In this document: positions 1 through 6,643 of the stretch, one piece after another
How the letters are laid out: every line of letters begins with the position of its first letter
Numbering within the stretch: the first letter of the stretch is position 1
DNA from: Oscillospiraceae bacterium
GTDB lineage: Bacteria > Bacillota > Clostridia > Oscillospirales > Ruminococcaceae
Direction: 5' to 3'
Assembly (NCBI GenBank): GCA_016303195.1
Contig: JAEDMD010000044.1
Coordinates: 1 to 11,460 of the forward strand
Length of the DNA stretch: 11,460 nucleotides
The notes under the pieces: generated by a model
What the model was told of the DNA's origin: nothing
Seen by the model: only the letters and a program-made list of their open reading frames with translations
Databases searched by the model: none
Position numbers and translations under genes: made by a program

Positions 1-66
1 TTGACCCCAGAACGTGCGCCTGCGGCGCTTTTTTTATATTTTTTTAAAGTAAATGCTGTTGCCGTG
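1..66 (+). repeat. right end of a family-A dispersed element (partial, cut by window edge)
   Basis: This stretch nearly duplicates 7576-7640, including the terminator hairpin GCGCC-TGC-GGCGC (16-28) with seven T (29-35) and the terminal repeat AAAGTAAATGCTGTTGCCGTG ending at 66. The rest of the element lies outside the window. Confidence 0.75.
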
Positions 67-75
67 GATATTTTT

Positions 76-102
76 CACGCAAATCAATTTTGCTGATTAT
101 AA
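76..102 (+). repeat. single end of the CACG...CGTG element family (remnant)
   Basis: CACGCAAATCAATTTT (76-91) is identical to the left terminal repeat of the element at 3399-3553, and the match continues into GCTGATTATAA. No matching right end follows, so this is a solo end or a truncated copy next to the family-A element end at 66. Confidence 0.6.
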
Positions 103-120
103 GCACCTGCGCACGAAAAT

Positions 121-155
121 CCCCTGATAAAACGCTTTAAGCGCTCTGTCAGGGG
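121..155 (-). terminator. terminator after the regulator-murL-murD operon
   Basis: CCCCTGA (121-127) pairs with TCAGGGG (149-155). Read on the minus strand, the inner bases also pair through G-U wobbles around an AAGCG-type inner stem. It begins 12 nt past the murD stop and is followed by a short ATTTTC tract. The short U run makes it a moderate rather than strong intrinsic terminator. Confidence 0.6.
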
Positions 156-167
156 AAAACATAATTA

Positions 168-1511
168 TCAGCCAATTTCCTTTACAAGCTGTTGGAAACA
201 GTCGCCACGTTCCTCAAAATTCTTGAAGATACCATAGCTTGCGGAAGCAGGAGAAAGAACACAGCTTCTGCCACGTTCAGTGACCTCAGCCGCTTTCTTC
301 ACAGCATCTTCAAGGTGCGGAGTGTAGAAAACTCTTTCAGGGGCATTGAACTGCATATCCTGTATCATATCAAAAATACGCTTGCCTGAAGTTTCCATGC
401 AGATTATCCTGAAATCGGTAGCGTTCATGAATTCAACAAGAGGAGTATAATCAATACCTCTGTCCATTCCGCCGATGAGGATAGTTTGCAGGTCGGGAAT
501 GCATTTCATTGCTTCGATAGCAGTAGCGCAGGCAGTAGAGATAGAATCGTCATACCAGCTTATTCCGCCGTAAGTTCCCACAAGTTCAAGACGATGAGGG
601 AGCGGAACGAATGACTGGAGAGCATTGTTGAATTCTGCTCTTGTCACCAGATTTCTGCATACATCCCATGCAACAGCGATATTATAGTAGTTATGAGCGC
701 CGAGGAGCTTTATCTTCTTCATGGGTATTTCCAGTTCACCGTCATCCGAATCGTATATCTTGCTTTTTATGATGAAAACGTCGGCATTGTTGAATTTATC
801 CGAAACAGTAACAGTAACAGACGGGATATCATCCTTGAGCAGATTGCGGTTTATCCAGAGCGTATCATATGGACGCTGATGGAGATAGATATTCTTCTTA
901 GCGTTGTAATAGTTCTCCATTGTGCCGTAATGGTCGAGATGCTCCTCAAAAAGATTGAGGAAAACAGCCTTTGCAGGAGAAACTGTCATGTATTCAAGCT
1001 GATGGCAGGAAAGCTCGCAGACTACGGTCGTCTGTTCGGTCATCCCCTCAGCGATATCAAAAACAGGGATGCCGATATTTCCTGCGATACGGCAGTCCTT
1101 TCCTGATTCTTTGAGAATATGGTAAATGAGTGAGGTAACGGTGCTTTTGCCCTTAGTACCTGTGATACCGATTATCTGATCTCGGAAAACGCTGAAAAAT
1201 ACCTGAGTTTCGGAAGTTATAGTGCATTTCAGTTCCGTCGGAGGCTTTTCCAGAACGATTCCCGGACTTTTGAACACAAGGTCAAAATCATCCAGAGACT
1301 TCTGATAATCCTCACCGCAGATAAGCTCAACGCTTTCGGGAAGTTCGTTTGCACTGCGGTCAACGGGGTTCAGGTCGGCGATGGCAACCGATCTTGGTGA
1401 ACAGAACTTTTTAAGTATCTTGTAAGTGGATTTTCCTTCACGGCCGAAACCGAGGATACACACGGTTTTGCCTTCGGTGTAGTTTTTTATATATTCTGCG
1501 AAATTTTTCAC
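168..1511 (-). CDS. murD: MurD-family ligase, probably MurD2 type (UDP-MurNAc-L-Ala:L-glutamate ligase)
   Basis: Cytoplasmic ATP-dependent ligase that adds glutamate to UDP-MurNAc-L-alanine in peptidoglycan precursor synthesis. The 447 residues are the usual MurD length. Visible motifs are a Rossmann-type GFGREGKS (21-28), the Mur ligase P-loop GITGTKGKST (115-124), ELSCHQLE (166-173), FEEHLDHYG (188-196), the likely carbamylated Lys in NAKKNIY (about K205), GAHNYYN (271-277), PHRLE (306-310) and SPASASYGIFKNFEERG (420-436). Two segments depart from classical MurD: the usual DSKATN is DDSISTAC (321-328), and the GGDGK-type loop is GGMDRG (347-352), putting Arg where I recall a D-Glu-binding Lys. 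With a MurL-like gene immediately upstream, this points to an L-Glu-adding MurD2, which is inference. The start is GTG, overlapping the murL stop as GTGA, with a GGAG site at 1520-1523 and 8-nt spacing. Last gene of the operon. Classical D-Glu-adding MurD remains the alternative. Confidence 0.9.
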   Translation of the reverse strand: MKNFAEYIKNYTEGKTVCILGFGREGKSTYKILKKFCSPRSVAIADLNPVDRSANELPESVELICGEDYQKSLDDFDLVFKSPGIVLEKPPTELKCTITSETQVFFSVFRDQIIGITGTKGKSTVTSLIYHILKESGKDCRIAGNIGIPVFDIAEGMTEQTTVVCELSCHQLEYMTVSPAKAVFLNLFEEHLDHYGTMENYYNAKKNIYLHQRPYDTLWINRNLLKDDIPSVTVTVSDKFNNADVFIIKSKIYDSDDGELEIPMKKIKLLGAHNYYNIAVAWDVCRNLVTRAEFNNALQSFVPLPHRLELVGTYGGISWYDDSISTACATAIEAMKCIPDLQTILIGGMDRGIDYTPLVEFMNATDFRIICMETSGKRIFDMIQDMQFNAPERVFYTPHLEDAVKKAAEVTERGRSCVLSPASASYGIFKNFEERGDCFQQLVKEIG

Positions 1512-2890
1512 AGCAGACGCTCCATTTCTTTCAGTAATATTTGTTTGAATGTGTCGGGGAGAAGATTATCATTATTGAAACCGTGGCAGTATTCGCTGTT
1601 TATTCTGTCAGTTTCCTCAGGGTGATAAAGTCCTCTGTTCTTGTATTCCTCGAAAAGCAAAGGAAGCGGTACATCATTTGCTTCATATTTCTCAATTGCA
1701 AGAGAAACCGCAAGGTTCACTTCATCAATGCTTCCGACGCACTCAAAAGGCTTATGGACGGACTGACCGATAAGCTCGATGAAATAGTCCATCATAGCGC
1801 TGTCATTGAGCAGATCCTTTCCGAAAACGCTTCTCAGCTTTGACGGTGAGAGGAACGGGGAAAGAATAAGGCATACGAACAGGCACTTCGGACATTCTCC
1901 GCACCAGATATCGGGAGATACCTTGCTTCCGAGGTTACAGCTTCGGAATACGGGGAGATATTTTTCGTGAGATACGAACATTTTTGCTATCTGGAATTCC
2001 GAAAGCGGACGAAGGAAGCTGAAATAGTATACACCGCTTTTCAGGAATTTTTCTTCATATTCGTGGAAATCACGCTCAAATTCAAAGCTCTTTGAGTACT
2101 GATGATTAACGTCCTGACCTGCAACAGTGCTTTCGTTTGCGCTGGATTCATTGGACAGAACGACATATTTCAAGCCGTTCAGATAAGCGGTGATCTCAGC
2201 AGAAAATGCAACGATGGACGAAAACGGAGTATGGCCGTTCAGATAGCCCTTGTTGTTCAGCTCAATGAGAGAGCGGTCGAATTTTCTCTGAGAGATTATA
2301 AGCGCATCTTCGGGCAGACCTGCGGCTTCAACGGTCGCACTGATGGAACAGCGCTTGTTGATAGCATAGCATCGGCATTTCATTCCTGCCTGAGTGAGAG
2401 TTTCGATAGTGAGAGCGGAATCCTTTCCGCCGCCGATGGGCACAAGACAGCCGTTGAGTTCACGCTTGTTTTCGGTAAGCGAGCTGTCAAAACTGCCCGT
2501 GGGGACGATATTCACGAAGCTGTCCATATCGGTGGATATCCCATTGACATAGAAGAATTCGCCAAGTCCGAGGTAGTACAGCTTTTTCCACCAGCTTATC
2601 TGCTCAGTTGAAAGTTCACCGCACTCAACACGCATTTCGGGGGAGCAGACAGCCTTCCAGTAGCTTACGGCTTCTGCCATTCCCAGTGAGAAAGCCATTC
2701 TCTCAAATGTGAGGTCGCCTTTGACGGAAACGTCCGCAGGCTTTGAAAATACCCATGACGGAGAAAAATCCATCAGTTCGGGTATGGAAAATGAAAAGCT
2801 GACTTCTACTGAATCAGCAGTTTCATTTATATTGTATGATCGGTATAAAAAGACAGGAGCTTCGCTTCTGAATCGTTCAAATTTGCTCAT
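1508..2890 (-). CDS. murL: MurL-like UDP-MurNAc-L-Ala-L-Glu epimerase
   Basis: Predicted to epimerise the terminal L-Glu of UDP-MurNAc-L-Ala-L-Glu to D-Glu, the second step of the MurD2/MurL route first described in Xanthomonas. The 460 residues fit that family. Features seen are a PP-loop-like nucleotide-binding motif PIGGGKDSALTIETL (151-165), NGHTPFSSIVAFSAE (218-232), a segment LSNESSANEST (245-255) followed by VNHQYSKS (261-268), and a Cys cluster CGECPKC (330-336). The PP-loop motif and Cys cluster are the features I recall for MurL. The ATG start overlaps the upstream regulator's stop as ATGA. No strong Shine-Dalgarno site lies at the usual distance, so translational coupling is likely. 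The GTGA overlap with the ligase gene downstream supports a shared pathway. The alternative is another PP-loop enzyme of unknown substrate; position beside murD makes MurL the best call. Confidence 0.82.
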   Translation of the reverse strand: MSKFERFRSEAPVFLYRSYNINETADSVEVSFSFSIPELMDFSPSWVFSKPADVSVKGDLTFERMAFSLGMAEAVSYWKAVCSPEMRVECGELSTEQISWWKKLYYLGLGEFFYVNGISTDMDSFVNIVPTGSFDSSLTENKRELNGCLVPIGGGKDSALTIETLTQAGMKCRCYAINKRCSISATVEAAGLPEDALIISQRKFDRSLIELNNKGYLNGHTPFSSIVAFSAEITAYLNGLKYVVLSNESSANESTVAGQDVNHQYSKSFEFERDFHEYEEKFLKSGVYYFSFLRPLSEFQIAKMFVSHEKYLPVFRSCNLGSKVSPDIWCGECPKCLFVCLILSPFLSPSKLRSVFGKDLLNDSAMMDYFIELIGQSVHKPFECVGSIDEVNLAVSLAIEKYEANDVPLPLLFEEYKNRGLYHPEETDRINSEYCHGFNNDNLLPDTFKQILLKEMERLL

Positions 2891-3282
2891 GGGTTCTGTT
2901 GTTCCTGATCCTTTCCGGAGATTTTCAGATAGTGTGCCTTTAAAAGGGCATAGGTCTTAGGGGAAATGTCATGCTCTATCTTACAGGCATCCTCAGCAGC
3001 AGTATCACGGTCAACACCGAGCATTTCAAAGAATGCGGAAAGTATCTGATGGCGGTCATAAATACGTTCAGCCACTTCGAGTCCGCTTTCTGTAAGACGG
3101 ATATGGTTATCAGAATCGACAGTTACCAGCTCCTCATCCTTCATTTTTTTCAGGATGATGGACACTGTTGGTCTTGAATAACCGAGATATGAGCATATGT
3201 CAATGGCATGGACATCAGGCTGTTTTTTAGAAAGAATGAGTATAGTTTCGAGGTAATTTTCAACTGCTTCTGTAATAGCCAT
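2887..3282 (-). CDS. DtxR/MntR-family metal-dependent transcriptional regulator
   Basis: A 131-residue DNA-binding repressor that should sense Fe(II) or Mn(II). An N-terminal winged helix-turn-helix (about 24-66) has the recognition stretch GYSRPTVSIILKKMKDEELV (34-53), as in the DtxR family. The dimerisation and metal domain follows (about 70-120), with candidate ligands E12, H78 (YDRHQIL), C100, E103 and H104 (DACKIEHDIS). C100 aligns with Cys102 of DtxR rather than with a Glu of MntR, while N9 replaces the first Met/Asp ligand, so metal preference cannot be read with confidence. There is no C-terminal SH3-like domain, so the overall length is MntR-like. The start is supported by a strong AAAGGAGG site at 3290-3297 with 7-nt spacing. 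It is the first gene of a three-gene operon with murL and murD. Confidence 0.88.
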   Translation of the reverse strand: MAITEAVENYLETILILSKKQPDVHAIDICSYLGYSRPTVSIILKKMKDEELVTVDSDNHIRLTESGLEVAERIYDRHQILSAFFEMLGVDRDTAAEDACKIEHDISPKTYALLKAHYLKISGKDQEQQNP

Positions 3283-3302
3283 TTTATAGCCTCCTTTATA
3301 TG

Positions 3303-3330
3303 TGACCGCAGACGTTTCCGACGGCGGTCA
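3303..3330 (-). promoter_or_regulatory. leader inverted repeat, possible operator or 5' UTR hairpin
   Basis: TGACCGC (3303-3309) and GCGGTCA (3324-3330) form a perfect 7-bp inverted repeat with a 14-nt spacer. It lies between the predicted transcription start and the Shine-Dalgarno site of the metalloregulator. It could be an autoregulatory operator or an RNA hairpin close to the ribosome site; the sequence alone cannot decide. Confidence 0.35.
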
Positions 3331-3351
3331 GTTTTCGATGCTTATTAAACT

Positions 3352-3380
3352 ATTATATCATAATCTGAAACGAAATACAA
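3352..3380 (-). promoter_or_regulatory. sigma-A-type promoter of the regulator-murL-murD operon
   Basis: On the minus strand a perfect TATAAT -10 box (3352-3357) lies 17 bp downstream of a TTGTAT -35 box (3375-3380). Predicted start is near 3345, giving a leader of about 60 nt before the first start codon. No other promoter is visible between the three overlapping genes. Confidence 0.65.
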
Positions 3381-3398
3381 CACTTTTTTGTAAAATGT

Positions 3399-3553
3399 CA
3401 CGCAAATCAATTTTGTTGATTATAAATATTAATTTGTAGGGGCTGCCTTTGGCAGTCCTTACAATAACACAGAATGTCAGGAGGGCTGCCGAAGGCAGCC
3501 CCTACAATTTCTTTCTTACATTCGTCATATTATTTTGAAAATTGAGTTGCGTG
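3399..3553. repeat. MITE-like element, family CACG/CGTG, copy 1
   Basis: The 16-bp terminal inverted repeats CACGCAAATCAATTTT (3399-3414) and AAAATTGAGTTGCGTG (3538-3553) differ at one base. Inside, TTGTAGGGGCTGCC (3434-3447) pairs perfectly with GGCAGCCCCTACAA (3494-3507), and each half can also fold alone. The flanks GTAAAATGT (3390-3398) and GTAAAATAT (3554-3562) form an 8/9 direct repeat consistent with target duplication. There is no coding capacity. This element fills the gap between the metalloregulator promoter and the SAM-regulated gene and may act as a bidirectional terminator. Confidence 0.78.
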
Positions 3554-3585
3554 GTAAAATATCTCTGATAACAGCCTTGCGTCAT

Positions 3586-3924
3586 TTATTGCATAGTTTC
3601 AGCAATAGCATACATTTTAAAATGTGAACTTTTACATTCCGTATCGGCATCACCGCTGAACAGCTTGCCGAATTCGATCTTTTTCGGGCAGTTCAGCGCA
3701 TCACTGCCGAATGATCTGCACCATACGAAAAGTGGAACGTGTCCCATATTCCCGTCGCTGTGAACTGCCACAACATAGCCGAACGCCCACTTTTCCACAG
3801 GCAGGTCACCGAAGCCGAAGCCTTCCTCAGCCGCCATAGCAGTGAACTTTTCCCACACATCGGCATTGCTGATGTAGAGCCACACCTTTTCGTCATTTCC
3901 GATAATTTCTCTGATAGTACGCAT
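3586..3924 (-). CDS. small protein of unknown function under SAM riboswitch control
   Basis: A 112-residue soluble protein beginning MRTIREIIGNDEKVWLYISN. I see no signal peptide, membrane segment or catalytic motif that I can name. It is rich in aromatic residues and Gly, with a GFGFGDLPVEKWAFGYVVAV core (about 36-55), HSDGNMGHVPLFVW (56-69) and a Cys-containing C-terminal part. The frame is open upstream to 3960, but the ATG at 3924 has an AAGGAA site at 3934-3939 with 9-nt spacing. The 3960 ATG abuts the terminator U run and has no ribosome site. The gene stands alone: the hairpin element 3399-3553 follows it. A SAM-responsive leader suggests a link to methionine, SAM or sulfur metabolism, but nothing in the protein itself identifies that role. 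Confidence 0.72.
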   Translation of the reverse strand: MRTIREIIGNDEKVWLYISNADVWEKFTAMAAEEGFGFGDLPVEKWAFGYVVAVHSDGNMGHVPLFVWCRSFGSDALNCPKKIEFGKLFSGDADTECKSSHFKMYAIAETMQ

Positions 3925-3960
3925 ATTATGCACTTCCTTAAAAATATTCCATAAAAGCAC

Positions 3961-4020
3961 AAAAAAGCGACCCCATCGTCACAATGGGATCGCATATAAG
4001 CGTAAATATCATCCCATCGT
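3961..4020 (-). promoter_or_regulatory. riboswitch expression platform: antiterminator versus intrinsic terminator
   Basis: Terminator: GCGAUCCCAU (3993-3984), loop UGUGACG, AUGGGGUCGC (3976-3967), then six U (3966-3961). The stem is fully paired on the minus strand with one G-U. Antiterminator: ACGAUGGGAU (4020-4011), which includes the P1 3' strand, pairs over 10 bp with AUCCCAUUGU (3990-3981), the terminator's 5' arm. Ligand-stabilised P1 would therefore free the terminator and switch the gene off, the classical S-box logic. Confidence 0.85.
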
Positions 4021-4097
4021 TCAAGCATTAGCACCTTACATTCATGCAGGTTGCTGTACGGTCAACGGGCTTGTCCCTCACGCACTCTTTATGGTAT
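4011..4097 (-). ncRNA. SAM-clan riboswitch aptamer (SAM-I-like, P4 apparently absent)
   Basis: Read on the minus strand, the order of S-box core elements is present: AAAGAG (4090-4085), GAGGGAC (4079-4073), GCCCG (4070-4066), CAGCAACC (4056-4049) and AAGGUGCUAA (4037-4028). P1 pairs CCAU (4094-4091) with AUGG (4017-4014). P2 pairs GUGCG (4085-4081) with CGUAC (4060-4056), topped by GGG/CCC. P3 pairs ACCUGCAU (4051-4044) with AUGUAAGGU (4041-4033), with one bulge. The P2 loop CAAG (4073-4070) is complementary to CUUG (4025-4022), the expected pseudoknot. AACG then leads directly into P1, leaving no room for the usual P4 hairpin. A SAM-I/IV or SAM-IV relative is the alternative class. Confidence 0.85.
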
Positions 4098-4101
4098 ATT
4101 T

Positions 4102-4130
4102 ATAATAACATATCATTTTTGCTTTGTCAA
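4102..4130 (-). promoter_or_regulatory. promoter of the SAM riboswitch transcript
   Basis: On the minus strand a perfect TTGACA (4125-4130) and TATTAT (4102-4107) are separated by 17 bp. The predicted start near 4095 falls exactly at the 5' strand of riboswitch helix P1, which supports both calls. Confidence 0.8.
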
Positions 4131-4148
4131 GCATTTTTTCACGGAAAG

Positions 4149-4312
4149 CATGGAAATCAATTTTGTTGAGTAGAAAAAATTAATTTGTAGGGAACGCCTC
4201 CCTCGGCGTTCCATTTGATGACATTTTTGTTAGGCTGTGGAACGGCGAGGGCGCCGTTCCCTACAAAAAACACTTGTTTCATGACATTATATTTTGAAAA
4301 TTGATTTTCGTG
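4149..4312. repeat. MITE-like element, family CACG/CGTG, copy 2
   Basis: Terminal repeats CATGGAAATCAATTTT (4149-4164) and AAAATTGATTTTCGTG (4297-4312) match at 14 of 16 positions. Two strong hairpins lie inside: GGAACGCC/GGCGTTCC (4191-4212) and GGAACGGC/GCCGTTCC (4239-4260). The arms starting TTTGTAGGGAACG (4184-4196) and CGTTCCCTACAAA (4255-4267) are also mutually complementary. The flanks CACGGAAAG (4140-4148) and TACGGAAAG (4313-4321) form an 8/9 direct repeat. It is non-coding and shares ends and TTGTAGGG anchors with copy 1, but its hairpin stems differ. Confidence 0.78.
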
Positions 4313-4365
4313 TACGGAAAGCCCCCAATCATCAAAATCTGCTCCCTGTGTTGTTTATCTGTGGT

Positions 4366-6639
4366 CTATTGTATTGACCTGAACGCAGTCCACATATCAA
4401 CAGCTATAATATTATTTATGTGTGATGAATAATCAAATGTATAATTCAGAAACTCCACGCTCTTATTATTATCAACATTTGTAAGTCTCATAGTCACTGT
4501 ATAATTATTTGAAACTGCGCCTTCAATAGGATAAATGCTTATAGGCATTGAATCCATTTCAAGAAGGTTGAATGCGCCTGATGCCCCTGTATTTGTCAGT
4601 CCGTCACACTCAGCAGTAAAGTCAATGATGTATTTTCCGTTCAGTCCTTCCTTTTCATAAGGGAAATTCAATCCGAAGATAAAACAGCCGTCAGGATCTG
4701 AATAGTGGACTTCCGAAAACTGCGGTTCGTGGGCATCGGTCGTTCCGTTATATATCTCATCTGCCCTTGCAAAGAAATCATTAGTGGGGATATCAAATAC
4801 TGCAACGTGTATCTCGGAACACTGATAATATTCATCACGGTACATCTCGTTGCGGATATTGTCTTTTTCTATGCCCGCAAATGCAGGATCGCTTTTGTCC
4901 GCCTTACTGCATTCATAGCTCATGATATAAAGACGGCTGTCATCCTGCATTGACACTGTTATGAAATTATCTCCGTCCATAAAAGCATAATAGGCAAACA
5001 TCTCATACGGCTTTATTCCTGCATCCTTGATCCAGTCAATGCTGTCATATGCAACAGGTGTAAGAGCGGTATTCTTTATCAGGTCTTTGAATTTGCGGTT
5101 CTGTTCCTCATTCATCCTGCTTCCGTACAGAAACTGTGCATATTCGGAATCACCGCATTTGATGAAGCGCTGATGTGCATAGTTATTTTCTTCGGGATCA
5201 GTATACCGGAGCTTATCTATTAAATGAAGCTCTGCGGAATCAATTTTATCGAGCAGACTTGCATCATCCTTTATCGTAACCGATTTGCTCGTCTGCTCAG
5301 ACACAGAACTGCCGATCAGCACCTCATAGATATCACTCATGAATGTCGGCGAAGTGGTACGCATTTCATAATAGCGCTGATTTTTCAGTATATAGGTGTT
5401 ATCCGCCTCATTGTATTCACATTCCATAATTTTCATTCCGACGTGGTTTTCCCATATCTGAAGGTCTATGAAATCATTGCCTGTTTTTTCTATCAGGCTA
5501 TAAGCAGCCTTGAAATGCGGATCATCGGCTATTTCGTTCCGCTCAGACTCAGACATCGGTGCAGAACTCCAGTCGGCATTTTTTATGACACTGAGCATTT
5601 TTTCATGCTTTTCTTTATCTATCTCACTTCCGAGATACTTTTCTGCTTCAAAATCATCACCGATTATCTTGTAAGACAACGAAAGTTCATCGGGGCTGTC
5701 CTGTAAATGGAAATCGGTGTATTTTTCAAGGGTCTGCACGATAACTTCAAGGTCATCGCACTGTTCAGGCGGAACATTTCCTTCTTCGTTGAGTATATTG
5801 TTTATGGTATCCTTTATCAGTTCATACTCAGCTTTGTAGAATTCGGTATTGGTCTGCTGTTTGTTCATGTCAATATACTGCTTGCCGTTTTCATCCACTG
5901 AGATATCGAAATGATTATAGACAAGAACATTATTCGGCAGTATTTCGATAGTTCTGATCTCTTTTTCATCGCTGTAAGCAAATTTTATCAGGTCTTTGTT
6001 ATATATGGAAGGATCACCGTTTTCATCGGTACGATAACTTTCAATTTCAGATCCATCCACGCTTACAGCTTCCCATGTATAGCTGTTGAAGAAATCCGCA
6101 AGCCTGCTTCGCTTATCCTGTGGGATGGCATCGCCTCCGAGGATCACCATAACACCGTTTTCATAGCCCTCTCCACGCATTTCGATGTGTGAGGCGATAT
6201 TATCAGGGTCATTGCCGCAAATGAAGTAATCTATCTTTGAAAAATCGCCGAAAGGTGCAGCTTTTTTCTCAGTTACAGCCGAAACCTCTGTCTGTACTTC
6301 CGACTGTACCTCCGAAGCTGACGGAACAGGCCTGCTGTTATTCATCATCTTCATGAGATAACCGCCTCCGCCGATACCTGCGACTATAACCGCACAAGCG
6401 GCAAGACTTGCGAATATCTTCCATTTCGGGCGCTTATAGACCTCAACGCCCTTTACGATCTCCTCACCGACAAAATTTCTGTCGGCATTGTTGTTCTTCT
6501 TTATATTGTACTTTCTCTCGCTCATTCTGAACACTCTTTCTTTTTCGTTGCTGTCCTGCGGAGGAAACTCCTCAGCAAGCCTTTCTTTTACGGTATCATC
6601 AGCATTTTCCAGAACATCCAGCTCCTTGAATTCGTTCAT
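4366..6639 (-). CDS. single-pass membrane protein, probable anti-sigma factor/sensor
   Basis: Product of 757 residues. The N-terminal about 73 residues are cytoplasmic and charged (begins MNEFKELDVL, with a KERVFRMSERKYNIKKN segment). One transmembrane helix follows (about 74-96, KWKIFASLAACAVIVAGIGG then GGYLMKMM), then a Ser/Val-rich stretch and an extracytoplasmic region of about 650 residues that I do not recognise. No carbohydrate-binding module or protease motif is evident. The frame is open to 6696, but ATG 6639 has a good GGAAGGTG site about 7 nt upstream, so the shorter form is chosen. It begins 4 nt after the ECF sigma stop. That layout, with a short cytoplasmic part and a large outer part, is typical of membrane anti-sigma factors that release their sigma on an external signal. 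It lacks a recognisable zinc-binding anti-sigma motif. Confidence 0.8.
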   Translation of the reverse strand: MNEFKELDVLENADDTVKERLAEEFPPQDSNEKERVFRMSERKYNIKKNNNADRNFVGEEIVKGVEVYKRPKWKIFASLAACAVIVAGIGGGGYLMKMMNNSRPVPSASEVQSEVQTEVSAVTEKKAAPFGDFSKIDYFICGNDPDNIASHIEMRGEGYENGVMVILGGDAIPQDKRSRLADFFNSYTWEAVSVDGSEIESYRTDENGDPSIYNKDLIKFAYSDEKEIRTIEILPNNVLVYNHFDISVDENGKQYIDMNKQQTNTEFYKAEYELIKDTINNILNEEGNVPPEQCDDLEVIVQTLEKYTDFHLQDSPDELSLSYKIIGDDFEAEKYLGSEIDKEKHEKMLSVIKNADWSSAPMSESERNEIADDPHFKAAYSLIEKTGNDFIDLQIWENHVGMKIMECEYNEADNTYILKNQRYYEMRTTSPTFMSDIYEVLIGSSVSEQTSKSVTIKDDASLLDKIDSAELHLIDKLRYTDPEENNYAHQRFIKCGDSEYAQFLYGSRMNEEQNRKFKDLIKNTALTPVAYDSIDWIKDAGIKPYEMFAYYAFMDGDNFITVSMQDDSRLYIMSYECSKADKSDPAFAGIEKDNIRNEMYRDEYYQCSEIHVAVFDIPTNDFFARADEIYNGTTDAHEPQFSEVHYSDPDGCFIFGLNFPYEKEGLNGKYIIDFTAECDGLTNTGASGAFNLLEMDSMPISIYPIEGAVSNNYTVTMRLTNVDNNKSVEFLNYTFDYSSHINNIIAVDMWTAFRSIQ

Positions 6640-6643
6640 GAGA

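Noticed and set aside
693..1106. 137-residue plus-strand open frame opposite murD
   Set aside because: It is antisense to conserved MurD motifs, has no start signal, and the minus-strand frame is unambiguous.
3693..4034. Overlapping minus-strand open frame starting GTG at 4034
   Set aside because: It runs through the riboswitch terminator and then out of frame across the 112-residue gene; the composition there is that of a shifted frame.
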